Source: Pseudacidovorax sp. NFM-22
GTDB lineage: Bacteria > Pseudomonadota > Gammaproteobacteria > Burkholderiales > Burkholderiaceae_C
Length of the DNA: 64,000 nt
Assembly (NCBI RefSeq): GCF_021401245.1
Contig: NZ_JACBFY010000010.1
Coordinates: 62,001 to 126,000 of the forward strand
Direction: 5' to 3'
Made by a program: the position numbers and the translations under genes
Shown here: piece by piece, positions 36,781 through 44,494 of the stretch
Numbering within the stretch: position 1 is the first letter of the stretch
Layout of the letters: every line of letters begins with the position of its first letter
Notes under the pieces: model-generated
What the model saw: only the letters and a program-made list of their open reading frames with translations
What the model was told of the DNA's origin: nothing
Database searches by the model: none

Positions 36781-37982
36781 GGCGCGGCGGGGCCCTGGGC
36801 TTGGTCGCCCTGTTCGTCGTGCGTGGCAGGCGCCTCGGCGGCGTCCGGGCCCAGCGCGGCCTGCGGCGAATCGACGGGCGGTGGTGCCTGCGCCGCCGGC
36901 TTGTCCGCGGCCTCGGGCGCGTCGGCGATGTCCTCGTCGCCGTACTCGGTGGCGAAGGCCTGCGCATCCAGCCCGTTCTCGCGCAGCCAGCGCACCATCA
37001 CCGCGACGCTGCCGTGCGTGACCATCACGCGCTCGGCGCCTGTGGCCGCGATGGCGTTGTGCAGCCCCGGCCAGTCGGCGTGGTCGCTCATGACGAAGCC
37101 ACGGTCCACGCCGCGGCGGCGGCGGGTGCCGCGCAGCAGCATCCAGCCGCTGGCGAAGGCGTCGGACGCATTGGCGCCGAAGCGGCGCATCCACGGCGTA
37201 CCCTGGGCCGAGGGCGGCGCCACCACCAGGGCACGGCGCAGCATCGCGGCATCGACGCCGGGGTCGGTCACGCGCAGGGTGGGCGGCAAGGGCACGCCCG
37301 CGGCGCGGTAGACGGCATTGAGCGGCTCCACCGCGCCATGCACCACGATCGGCCCGATGGAGGCATCGACGCCATGCAGCATGCGCTGGGCCTTGCCGAA
37401 GGCATAGCCCAGCAGCACGCTGGCACGGCCCTCCTCGGCATTGCGCCGCCACCAGTCGTCGATCTGCGCGAACAGCTCGGGCTGCGTCGGCCAGCGGTAG
37501 ATGGGCAGGCCGAAGGTGGATTCGGTGATGAAGCAGTCGCAGCGCACCGGCTCGAAGGGCGTGCAGGTGCCGTCGGGCTCGGTCTTGTAATCGCCGGACG
37601 CCACCCAGACCTGGCCGCCATGCTCCAGCCGCACCTGCGCCGAGCCCAGCACATGGCCGGCCGGATGCAGCGAGATGCGCACGCCGTGGTGCTCGATGGC
37701 CTGGCCATAGGGCAGGGTCTGCAGTGTGATGTCGGCACCCAGCCGGGCGCGCAGGATGCCCTCGCCCTGCTCATGCGCCAGGTAGTGGTTGTGGCCCCAG
37801 CGCGCATGGTCGGAATGGCCGTGCGTGATGACGGCCCGGTCCACCGGGCGCCAGGGGTCGATGTAGAAGTCGCCGGGCGGGCAGTACAGGCCTTCGGGGC
37901 GGGCGACGACCAGATCGCCGGGGCGCGACGCGGCGCGCGGTGGCGGGAGCGATTCGGTCTCGGGCGGTGTCTCCATGGGCAT
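36777..37982 (-). CDS. ligase-associated SNM1-like exonuclease
   Basis: A 401-residue metallo-beta-lactamase-fold nuclease. THGHSDHARWG near residue 53 is the HxHxDH metal motif, further ligands are in LHPAGHVLGS and ASGDYKTE, and a C-terminal SDHADW motif follows. This arrangement marks the exonuclease of ligase-associated DNA damage response sets. The last ~55 residues are a low-complexity Pro/Ala/Glu tail. It is the first gene of the two-gene operon with the ligase. Confidence 0.88.
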   Translation of the reverse strand: MPMETPPETESLPPPRAASRPGDLVVARPEGLYCPPGDFYIDPWRPVDRAVITHGHSDHARWGHNHYLAHEQGEGILRARLGADITLQTLPYGQAIEHHGVRISLHPAGHVLGSAQVRLEHGGQVWVASGDYKTEPDGTCTPFEPVRCDCFITESTFGLPIYRWPTQPELFAQIDDWWRRNAEEGRASVLLGYAFGKAQRMLHGVDASIGPIVVHGAVEPLNAVYRAAGVPLPPTLRVTDPGVDAAMLRRALVVAPPSAQGTPWMRRFGANASDAFASGWMLLRGTRRRRGVDRGFVMSDHADWPGLHNAIAATGAERVMVTHGSVAVMVRWLRENGLDAQAFATEYGDEDIADAPEAADKPAAQAPPPVDSPQAALGPDAAEAPATHDEQGDQAQGPAAP

Positions 37983-38144
37983 GGCCCGCCGATGTTAGGC
38001 AGCGGGGCGCGCGGGCGCATGCCGCGGGGGGCGCTTCGCCCTGTGGGCGGGTGCCTACGCCTGCGCCGGGCCTGGGCGATGCAGCGCCCCGGCATGCGGC
38101 TCGGCAGAGCCCGCTGCGACAGCCCCCTGCACAATGTCCCGGCC

Positions 38145-39050
38145 ATGCTCCACCCGCCGCGCTCCTTCGTCTATCTGGATGCCGTCGCCCGCGCCGGCTC
38201 GATCCGCAAGGCGGCCGAAAAGCTGCACGTGGCCTCGACCGCGCTCAACCGCAAGATCCTGGAGATCGAGGCCGAGATCGGCACGCCCCTGTTCGAGCGC
38301 CTGCCGCGCGGCGTGCGGCTGACGGCGGCCGGCGAGGTGCTGCTGACCGCCGTGCGTCGCACGCTGGGCGACCTGCGCTCGGCGGCCTCGCAGATCGAGC
38401 AGCTGCGCGGCCTGGTGCGCGGCACGGTGCGCATCGGCTGCGCCGAATCGGTGGCCAGCGACCTGATGCCGCGCACCATCGCGCACTACCAGCAGGCGCA
38501 TCCGGGCGTGCAGTTCCAGGTGGTGTCTGGCGTGACGGCGCAGCTGGTGCAGCAGCTGATGGCCGACGACGTGGAGATGGTGCTGGTGCACGACCCGCAG
38601 CCTTCGGAGGCGCTGCGCGTCATCAGCGCGCTGGACCAGCCGCTGTGCGCCATGCTGCGCCCCGACCATGCGCTGGCGGGCCGCGAGAGCCTGCGCCTGG
38701 CCGACTGCCAGGACTACACCGTGGCGCTGGGCGACCGTTCCTTCGGCAGCCGGCGGCTGCTCGACGCGGTGATGGCCCGCTCGCGGCTGCAGCTGAAGGT
38801 GGCGCTGGAGGCCAGCGCGGTGCAGACGCTCAAGGAGTTCACGCGGCAGACCGGGGCGATCAGCTTCCAGTTCCAGATCGGCACGCTGCGCGAGGTGCGA
38901 ACCGGGGAGCTGGTGTCGATCCCGCTGATGGACCGCTCGCTCACCAGCAGCCAGCTCGTGCTGGCGACACGCGAGGGGCGGATGCTGCCGATCGCGGCGC
39001 TGTCCTTTCAGGAGGCGCTGGTCAGCGCGCTGGCGGCGCTGCCGCACTAA
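38145..39050 (+). CDS. LysR family transcriptional regulator
   Basis: A 301-residue LTTR: N-terminal helix-turn-helix (residues 1-62; GSIRKAAEKLHVASTALNRKILEIE) and a periplasmic-binding-like effector domain (90-295). It precedes the Bug receptor and catabolic genes on the same strand but is separated from them by 340 bases of repeats and operator, so it may control them or act on its own. It is divergent from the exonuclease-ligase operon. Confidence 0.9.
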   Translation: MLHPPRSFVYLDAVARAGSIRKAAEKLHVASTALNRKILEIEAEIGTPLFERLPRGVRLTAAGEVLLTAVRRTLGDLRSAASQIEQLRGLVRGTVRIGCAESVASDLMPRTIAHYQQAHPGVQFQVVSGVTAQLVQQLMADDVEMVLVHDPQPSEALRVISALDQPLCAMLRPDHALAGRESLRLADCQDYTVALGDRSFGSRRLLDAVMARSRLQLKVALEASAVQTLKEFTRQTGAISFQFQIGTLREVRTGELVSIPLMDRSLTSSQLVLATREGRMLPIAALSFQEALVSALAALPH

Positions 39051-39112
39051 GGTGCGGAGGCGCTGAGGGGCTGCACTGCGGCCCGCCGGTCGACGTCCCC
39101 GCTGGCTCAGCT

Positions 39113-39212
39113 CCTTCCCCCTCTGGGGGAAGGCTGGGATGGTGGCCAGCGCCGAACGGCAGGGTCTTTGGGGCGTTGGCCCCCACCCCCGCCCTCCCCC
39201 AGCGGGGGAGGG
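39113..39212. repeat. inverted pair of GC palindromes (variant family)
   Basis: CCTTCCCCC/GGGGGAAGG with a TCT loop (39113-39133) and CCCTCCCCC/GGGGGAGGG with an AGC loop (39192-39212), each perfect over 9 bases, with G- and C-rich tails facing each other. The layout equals that of the CCCTCTCCC pairs at 13.0 and 51.9 kb with a changed sequence. It lies just past the LysR stop, where it could act as a terminator. The rest of the 340-base gap holds only the operator below. Confidence 0.8.
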
Positions 39213-39294
39213 AGTCAGCCCATCTCCTTTGCACGAGACACGTCGAAGCGTGCAGCCGGGAAGCCCATTGGCACGAAAGCCGCTAGCGACTTCA

Positions 39295-39330
39295 ATTGTG
39301 CACAATCAATTTCTTGAAGTGCACAATTCA
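39295..39330. promoter_or_regulatory. GntR-type operator upstream of the Bug receptor
   Basis: A perfect 12-base palindrome ATTGTGCACAAT (39295-39306) and a second GTGCACAATT site about 20 bases on (39319-39328), in an AT-rich island about 65-95 bases before the receptor ATG. TTGT-GC-ACAA is the sort of site bound by FadR/VanR-type GntR regulators; such a regulator is encoded at 41653. Confidence 0.6.
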
Positions 39331-39390
39331 GGTGCAGGCACTTCCCAAGGCGAAGCGCGGCACCCGCCCAACCCTTTCGCTGGAGCCGCC

Positions 39391-40437
39391 ATGCACCGTC
39401 CTGTTGTCTACCCTTCCGCCGAACCCCTGCCGGCCCGATCCACCCGCCGCACCCTGGCCACGGCCCTGCTCGGCGGCCTGCTGGCCGCAGCCGCCCTGGG
39501 CACCTCGGCGCCCGCCAGTGCCGCCGACGCCGCCGCTTGGCCCGACCGCCCCGTGAAGATCGTCGTGCCCTTCCCGCCCGGCGGCGCGGCCGACGTGTAC
39601 GCCCGCCTGGTGGGCCAGAAGCTGGCCGAGATCACGGGCAACCGCCAGCCCATCGTCATCGACAACAAGCCCGGCGCGGGCGGGATCATCGGCACCGACG
39701 TGACGGCCAAGTCGCCGGCCGATGGCAGCACCTTCCTGATGGTGACCATCGGCCATGCGGTCAACCCCTTCATGTACAGCAAGCTGCCCTACGACACGCG
39801 CGCCGACTTCGTGCCCGTGGGCGTGGTGGCCGAGGTGCCCAGCGTCATCGTGACCGGCCCCGCGCTCAAGGACAAATCGCTCAAGGACCTGCTGGCCATG
39901 GCCCGCGCCAAGCCCGAGGAGGTGCAGTACGCGTCCTCCGGCGTGGGCTCCACCAGTCACGTGGGCGCGGCGCTCATCGAGTCGATGGCGGGCGTGCGCA
40001 TGACCCACGTGCCCTACAAGGGCGCCGCCCCCGCGCTGCAGGACGTGATGGCCGACCGCGTGCCGCTGTCGGTGGACATCATCACGTCCTCGCTGCCGAT
40101 GGTGACGAGCGGCAAGCTCAACGCCGTGGCCGTGACCGGCGCCAAGCGCGCGCCCAAGCTGCCCAACGTGCCGACGGTGGCCGAAGCCGGCATCCCGGGT
40201 TACGAATTCGTCTCCTGGTACATGCTGCTGGCGCCGGCCAAGACGCCCAAGCCGGTGCTGGAGCAGGTCAACGCCGAGTTGCGCAAGGTCGCCGCGCTGC
40301 CCGACTTCCGCACCCGCATCGAGGACACCGGCGGCCAGGTCATCACGACCACGCTGCCGCAGGCCAACGACTACCTCAACGCCGAGTTCGTGCGCTGGGC
40401 CAAGGTGATCAAGGAACGCAACATCAAAGCAGACTAG
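39391..40437 (+). CDS. Bug/TTT-type periplasmic solute receptor
   Basis: A 348-residue receptor of the tripartite tricarboxylate transporter family. A long signal peptide ends near ASAADA (residue 47). Diagnostic segments are VPFPPGGAADVYARL, IDNKPGAGGIIGTDVTAKSPADG and HVPYKGAAPALQDVMA. There is no TctA/B gene beside it. Position at the head of the heterocycle island, after an operator-like palindrome, suggests it captures the island's substrate or a breakdown product. Confidence 0.93.
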   Translation: MHRPVVYPSAEPLPARSTRRTLATALLGGLLAAAALGTSAPASAADAAAWPDRPVKIVVPFPPGGAADVYARLVGQKLAEITGNRQPIVIDNKPGAGGIIGTDVTAKSPADGSTFLMVTIGHAVNPFMYSKLPYDTRADFVPVGVVAEVPSVIVTGPALKDKSLKDLLAMARAKPEEVQYASSGVGSTSHVGAALIESMAGVRMTHVPYKGAAPALQDVMADRVPLSVDIITSSLPMVTSGKLNAVAVTGAKRAPKLPNVPTVAEAGIPGYEFVSWYMLLAPAKTPKPVLEQVNAELRKVAALPDFRTRIEDTGGQVITTTLPQANDYLNAEFVRWAKVIKERNIKAD

Positions 40438-40438
40438 A

Positions 40439-40640
40439 GAACCACCCCGTTGCTTGCTCACTTCGTGTAGCCGCCTCCCCCTCAAGGGGCCGAGCCCGTA
40501 CAGAGAAGGTCCGGTGGACCTTCTCTGACTGGCGAGGAGATGCGCCACTGGCGCAGCGCGGTCTGCAAGACCTCCCCCGCGGCCCGGCAAAGCCGGTTCC
40601 GCGGGCGCCTCCGCATGGCCTGCTCCGCGGCCCTTCGAAC
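40439..40640. repeat. ~200-bp dispersed repeat, copy 2 (diverged)
   Basis: Shares the block GCATGGCCTGCTCCGCGGCC and the CGCGGCCCGGC/GCCGGTTCCGCG dyad with copies at 25.2 and 54.3 kb, and contains an extra AGAAGGTCC/GGACCTTCT hairpin (about 40504-40525). It occupies the whole gap between the receptor and the deacetylase gene. Confidence 0.75.
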
Positions 40641-40659
40641 GCTCCGAGCACCACGCTCC

Positions 40660-41589
40660 ATGACCTCATCACTGACTAACAACTCCCGCGACTTCATCGG
40701 CTACGCCAACCGCCCGCCCGCCGTGGCCTGGCCCGGCGAGGCACGGGTGGCGGTCTCCTTCGTGCTGAACTTCGAGGAGGGCGCCGAGTTCTCGGTGGCC
40801 GATGGCGATGCGCGCAACGAGTCGGTGTACGAGGTGATCGACCCGCGCACCGGCTGGGACCCGTGCATCGACAGCCACTTCGAGTACGGCACCCGCGCCG
40901 CCTGGTGGCGCATCGCCGAGCTGTTCGACCGCCACCGCGCGCCGATGACCGTCAGCGCCTGCGGCCGGGCGGTGGAGCGCAGCCCCTGGCTGGCGCAGGA
41001 CGCGGTGGCCCGCGGGCACGAGGTCTCGGCCCACGGCTGGCGCTGGGAGAGTCACGCCGGCCTGGCGCCCGCGCAGGAGGCCGCGGCCATGGACGCCTGC
41101 CTGGCCGCCATCGAGGCCGCGTGCGGTCGGCGGCCCGTGGGCTGGCACACGCGCTCGGCCTGCACGCCGAACACCCGGGCGCTGCTGGCCGAACGCGGCT
41201 TCCTCTACGACAGCGACGCCTACAACGACGACCTGCCCTTCTTCGTGCCGGTGGCCGGCCGGCCGCACCTGGTGCTGCCCTATGCCTTCGACACCAACGA
41301 CATGCAGTTCCAGCACACGCAGCGCTTCGCCACCGCCGCGCAGTTCGCCGAGTACGTGTGCGACGCCTTCGACTGGCTGCACGAGGAAGGCGCCACGCGG
41401 CCGCGCATGATGTCGGTGGGCCTGCACCTGCGCATGATCGGCCGGCCGGCGCGCATGAAGGCGCTGGCGCTGATCCTCGACCACCTGCGCCGCCGCGGTG
41501 GCGCCTGGATCGCCACGCGCGAGCAGATCGCCCGCCACTGGCTGGCCCACGCGCCGCGGCCGGACGCCGCGGCCACCCCCGCCGGATGA
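40660..41589 (+). CDS. PuuE-like polysaccharide-deacetylase-fold hydrolase
   Basis: A 309-residue enzyme of the NodB/polysaccharide deacetylase fold. VLNFEEGAEFSVADGD near residue 32 and GHEVSAHGWRWESH near residue 124 match the metal-binding pattern of the PuuE allantoinase and related amidohydrolases rather than chitin deacetylases. A cyclic-amide or ureide substrate is therefore likely. The start at MTSSLTNNS follows the repeat; upstream in-frame sequence is repeat-derived. It probably acts with the ring-opening enzymes downstream. Confidence 0.83.
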   Translation: MTSSLTNNSRDFIGYANRPPAVAWPGEARVAVSFVLNFEEGAEFSVADGDARNESVYEVIDPRTGWDPCIDSHFEYGTRAAWWRIAELFDRHRAPMTVSACGRAVERSPWLAQDAVARGHEVSAHGWRWESHAGLAPAQEAAAMDACLAAIEAACGRRPVGWHTRSACTPNTRALLAERGFLYDSDAYNDDLPFFVPVAGRPHLVLPYAFDTNDMQFQHTQRFATAAQFAEYVCDAFDWLHEEGATRPRMMSVGLHLRMIGRPARMKALALILDHLRRRGGAWIATREQIARHWLAHAPRPDAAATPAG

Positions 41590-41652
41590 CGGCTTCCGCC
41601 GACAGGGATCGCGCGGATGGGCGCCCCGAGGGCCTGCGCTAAAGTCGTCCGG

Positions 41653-42363
41653 ATGCATCCGACGGAAGAGGCCATCCACCGCACCCTGGCGCAGACCCTG
41701 CTGGCCGGGCGGCTCGCGCCCGGCACCCAGCTGGTGGAAACGCGGCTGGCGCAGGTCTTCGGCGTCTCGCGCGAGCGGGTGCGCAAGGTGCTGCACCGCC
41801 TGGGCCACGAGCGCCTGCTGGACCTGGTGCCCAACCGCGGCTGCTTCGTCAGCAACCCCACGCTGGCACAGGCCCGCGAGATCTACGACGCGCGCCGCAT
41901 CATCGAAGGCGGCATCGTCGGCAGCCTGGCCGGCACGCTCGCGCCCGCACAAATGGAGGCGCTGGCCGAACACGAGCGGCGCGAGCATGCCGCCCTGCAT
42001 GCCGGCGACCGCGCGGCCTCGATCCGCCTGTCGGGCGAATACCACCTGCTGCTGGCCGAATTCACCGGCAGCCCCTTCGTGGTGCGGCAGTTGCAGGAGC
42101 TGGTCAGCCGCACCGCCATGCTGGTGGCCTTCTTCGAGCCGGCCAGCGCATCGGGCTGCGGCTGCGAGGAGCACGAAGCCATCAGCCTCGCCCTGCGCCG
42201 CGGCGATGCGGCCGGCGCACTCAAGGCCATGCAGGTGCACCTGTCGCTGATCGAGACCCGGCTCAAGCCGCGGGCCGCGCCCGAGGCCGAGGGGGATGCC
42301 GAACAGACCATCGCCGAGGCCTGGGCCCAGAGCCAGGCCGCGCTGGCCCCGTCGGCCGCCTGA
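41653..42363 (+). CDS. FadR-type GntR transcriptional regulator
   Basis: A 236-residue regulator with a GntR winged helix (residues 8-70; QVFGVSRERVRKVLHRLGHERLLD) and a C-terminal all-helical FCD domain (85-215; SGEYHLLLAEFTGSPFV) that binds a metal and small carboxylates. It lies within the heterocycle island, 63 bases after the deacetylase gene and before the racemase-like gene. It is the best candidate to bind ATTGTGCACAAT at 39295. Confidence 0.9.
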   Translation: MHPTEEAIHRTLAQTLLAGRLAPGTQLVETRLAQVFGVSRERVRKVLHRLGHERLLDLVPNRGCFVSNPTLAQAREIYDARRIIEGGIVGSLAGTLAPAQMEALAEHERREHAALHAGDRAASIRLSGEYHLLLAEFTGSPFVVRQLQELVSRTAMLVAFFEPASASGCGCEEHEAISLALRRGDAAGALKAMQVHLSLIETRLKPRAAPEAEGDAEQTIAEAWAQSQAALAPSAA

Positions 42364-42426
42364 CCCGGCGGGCACGGGCGCTGCTTTCACCGACCGGCAC
42401 CGCTGTCACATCCACCGGGCACTGCC

Positions 42427-43125
42427 ATGACCCAGACCGCTCCCGCCCTGCCGCCCCGCCCCCGGCTTCTGGTGCTCAACCCCAACCGCACGGCCGCCAT
42501 GACCGACGCGGTGCTGCACGAGCTGCGGCGGCTGACGGCCGGCCAGGTGGAACTGCGCGGCTTCACCTGCGACGACGGACCGCCGGTGATCGCCACCCGC
42601 GAGAGCTTTGCCGCCGGCGCCCAGGCCGCCGCCCGCGCCTGGCCGGCGGTGGACGACGGCTGGGCCGATGCCGTGCTGCTGTCCTGCTACGGCGACCCCG
42701 GCCTGGCGACGCTGCGTTCGGCCAGCCGCGTGCCGGTGCTGGGCATGGCCGAATCGAGCATGCTGCAGGCGCTGGCCCGCGGGCGGCCCTTCCACATCGT
42801 CACGGCCGGCAAGGCCTGGGGGCCGATGCTGCATGAGCTGGCGGCCCGCCACACCCGCGCCTGGCCGCTGCTGCACGGCATCACCACGCTGGACACCACC
42901 GGGCTGGCCGGCAGCCAGAACCCGGCGGCCTTCTCGGCGCTGGTGCAGCGGGCGCTGGACGACCTGGGCGGTGCGCATCCAGGCGGTGCCGCACCCGACT
43001 GCATGCTCGGCGGCGCCGGCTTCGCCGGCATGCGGCCGACGCTGCGCTACGGCGGGCTGCTGGAGGACGGGCTGCAGGCGGCGCTGGCGCAGTGGCGCGC
43101 GTTGCCGATCACGCCGAGCGCCTGA
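42427..43125 (+). CDS. Asp/Glu/hydantoin racemase family protein
   Basis: A 232-residue protein of the Asp/Glu/hydantoin racemase superfamily. The two catalytic cysteines expected for a two-base racemization are present: Cys87 in LLSCYGDPG and Cys192 in DCMLGGAGF. Relatives include hydantoin and allantoin racemases and arylmalonate decarboxylase-like enzymes. Given its neighbours, racemization of a cyclic ureide or an N-carbamoyl intermediate is plausible. Confidence 0.85.
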   Translation: MTQTAPALPPRPRLLVLNPNRTAAMTDAVLHELRRLTAGQVELRGFTCDDGPPVIATRESFAAGAQAAARAWPAVDDGWADAVLLSCYGDPGLATLRSASRVPVLGMAESSMLQALARGRPFHIVTAGKAWGPMLHELAARHTRAWPLLHGITTLDTTGLAGSQNPAAFSALVQRALDDLGGAHPGGAAPDCMLGGAGFAGMRPTLRYGGLLEDGLQAALAQWRALPITPSA

Positions 43126-43174
43126 TCCGCCGCCCTGGCGGCTGCCAGCGGCCGAATCGACTGCACACAATTTG

Positions 43175-43189
43175 CGCTCGCTCCGAGCG
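43175..43189. promoter_or_regulatory. dyad upstream of the ring-opening amidohydrolase
   Basis: CGCTCG-CTC-CGAGCG, a perfect 6-base dyad flanked by imperfect TT/AA extensions, about 65 bases before the start codon, just after a TGCACACAATT half-site resembling the 39295 operator. It could be a second control point for the eight-gene operon downstream. Confidence 0.35.
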
Positions 43190-43252
43190 AAACAATGCGC
43201 TGGAAGTTGGCGCAGCCGCTGCCCATACTGCGGGCATCTTGTGCAGCGCATC

Positions 43253-44488
43253 ATGACTTCCGCTCCCCTTTCCACCCCCGTCGACCTGCGCCCGCAGCTG
43301 GCCGTGCACCGCCTGGGCATGGCCCATCCCGGCGACCTGTCGGCCCTGGCCGCGCTCTTCGACGCCGGCACCGTGGCAGCGGACGAGGTGGTCGCCGTCA
43401 TCGGCAAGACCGAGGGCAACGGCGGCGTGAACGACTTCACCCGCGGCTACTTCACCCAGTCGCTGATGCAATTGCTGGCCGAGCGCACCGGGCGGCCGGC
43501 CGAGGCGATCTGGCGCGAACTGCCCTGCGTGCTTTCCGGCGGCACCGAAGGCGTGCTGAGTCCGCATTACGTGGTCTTCTCACGCCGGATGGTGCCAGCC
43601 GATGCGGGGTGCAGCGTCGGCAGCCACGTTGTCGAGCGCGGGACCCGCATCGCTCCCGGCACGGCCGCCGACACCCACGCGCCGGCTCGCCGTGAAGCGG
43701 CAGCTCCCGACGCCCTCGCCATCGGCACCGCCTTCAGCCCGCCGACAGCGCCGCAGGACATCGGCCGCTGGACGCACGTCCGCGCCGTGGCCCACGCCGT
43801 GCGCGCCGCCATGGACCAGGCCGGCATCGACCGGCCCGAAGACGTGGCCTTCGTTCAACTGAAGTGCCCCTGCGTGACCTCGGCCCGGGCCCAGGCGGCC
43901 GCCGCAGCCGGCCACACCGTGCTCACGGCCGACCCGGGGCGCTCCATGGCCTTCGCCCGTGCGGCGGGCGCCTTCGGCGCGGCCATCGCACTGGGCGAGC
44001 TGCCGGACGACCCGGCGCTGGAGGATGCGCTGCTGCGCGACTTCGCCCGCTTCTCGGCCCGCGCCAGCGTCTCCTCCGGCGTGGAGGTCAGCGCCAACGA
44101 GGTGATCGTGCTGGGCCACAGCGCCCGCTGGCAGGGTCCGCTGCGCATGGGCTGCGCACCGATGCGCGACGCGCTGGACATCGCCGCCGTCGGCGAGGCG
44201 CTGCGCCCGCTGGGCCTCACGGCCACGCCGCAGCTGCCGGCCGCGCAGGCGACGCGCGTGGCCGCCGTCTTCGTCAAGTGCGAGCCCGACCGCCGCGGCC
44301 AGGTGCGGGGCGCTCGCCACACCATGCTGGACGACACCGACATCAACGCCCAGCGCCACATCCGCGGCGCCGTGGGCGGGTTGGTGGCCGGCGTGCTGGG
44401 CGACGGGCGGCTCTTCGTCTCCGGCGGCGCGGAACACCAGGGCCCCGACGGCGGCGGCCTGGTGGCCGTGATCGCGGACGTGGGCTGA
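43253..44488 (+). CDS. ring-opening amidohydrolase (cyanuric acid hydrolase/barbiturase family)
   Basis: A 411-residue enzyme of the small AtzD/TrzD/barbiturase family, whose three similar domains each supply one Ser-Lys pair. I place them as Lys52 (IGKTEGNGG) with Ser95 (LSGGTEG), Lys204 (QLKCPC) with Ser274 (SSGVEVS), and Lys342 (VKCEPD) with Ser390 (SGGAEHQGPDGGG). All pairs are present, so it should be active. Known members open cyanurate or barbiturate rings. An extra stretch of about 30 residues near 112-155 makes it longer than typical members. Six bases separate it from the amidase gene. Confidence 0.88.
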   Translation: MTSAPLSTPVDLRPQLAVHRLGMAHPGDLSALAALFDAGTVAADEVVAVIGKTEGNGGVNDFTRGYFTQSLMQLLAERTGRPAEAIWRELPCVLSGGTEGVLSPHYVVFSRRMVPADAGCSVGSHVVERGTRIAPGTAADTHAPARREAAAPDALAIGTAFSPPTAPQDIGRWTHVRAVAHAVRAAMDQAGIDRPEDVAFVQLKCPCVTSARAQAAAAAGHTVLTADPGRSMAFARAAGAFGAAIALGELPDDPALEDALLRDFARFSARASVSSGVEVSANEVIVLGHSARWQGPLRMGCAPMRDALDIAAVGEALRPLGLTATPQLPAAQATRVAAVFVKCEPDRRGQVRGARHTMLDDTDINAQRHIRGAVGGLVAGVLGDGRLFVSGGAEHQGPDGGGLVAVIADVG

Positions 44489-44494
44489 TACGCC

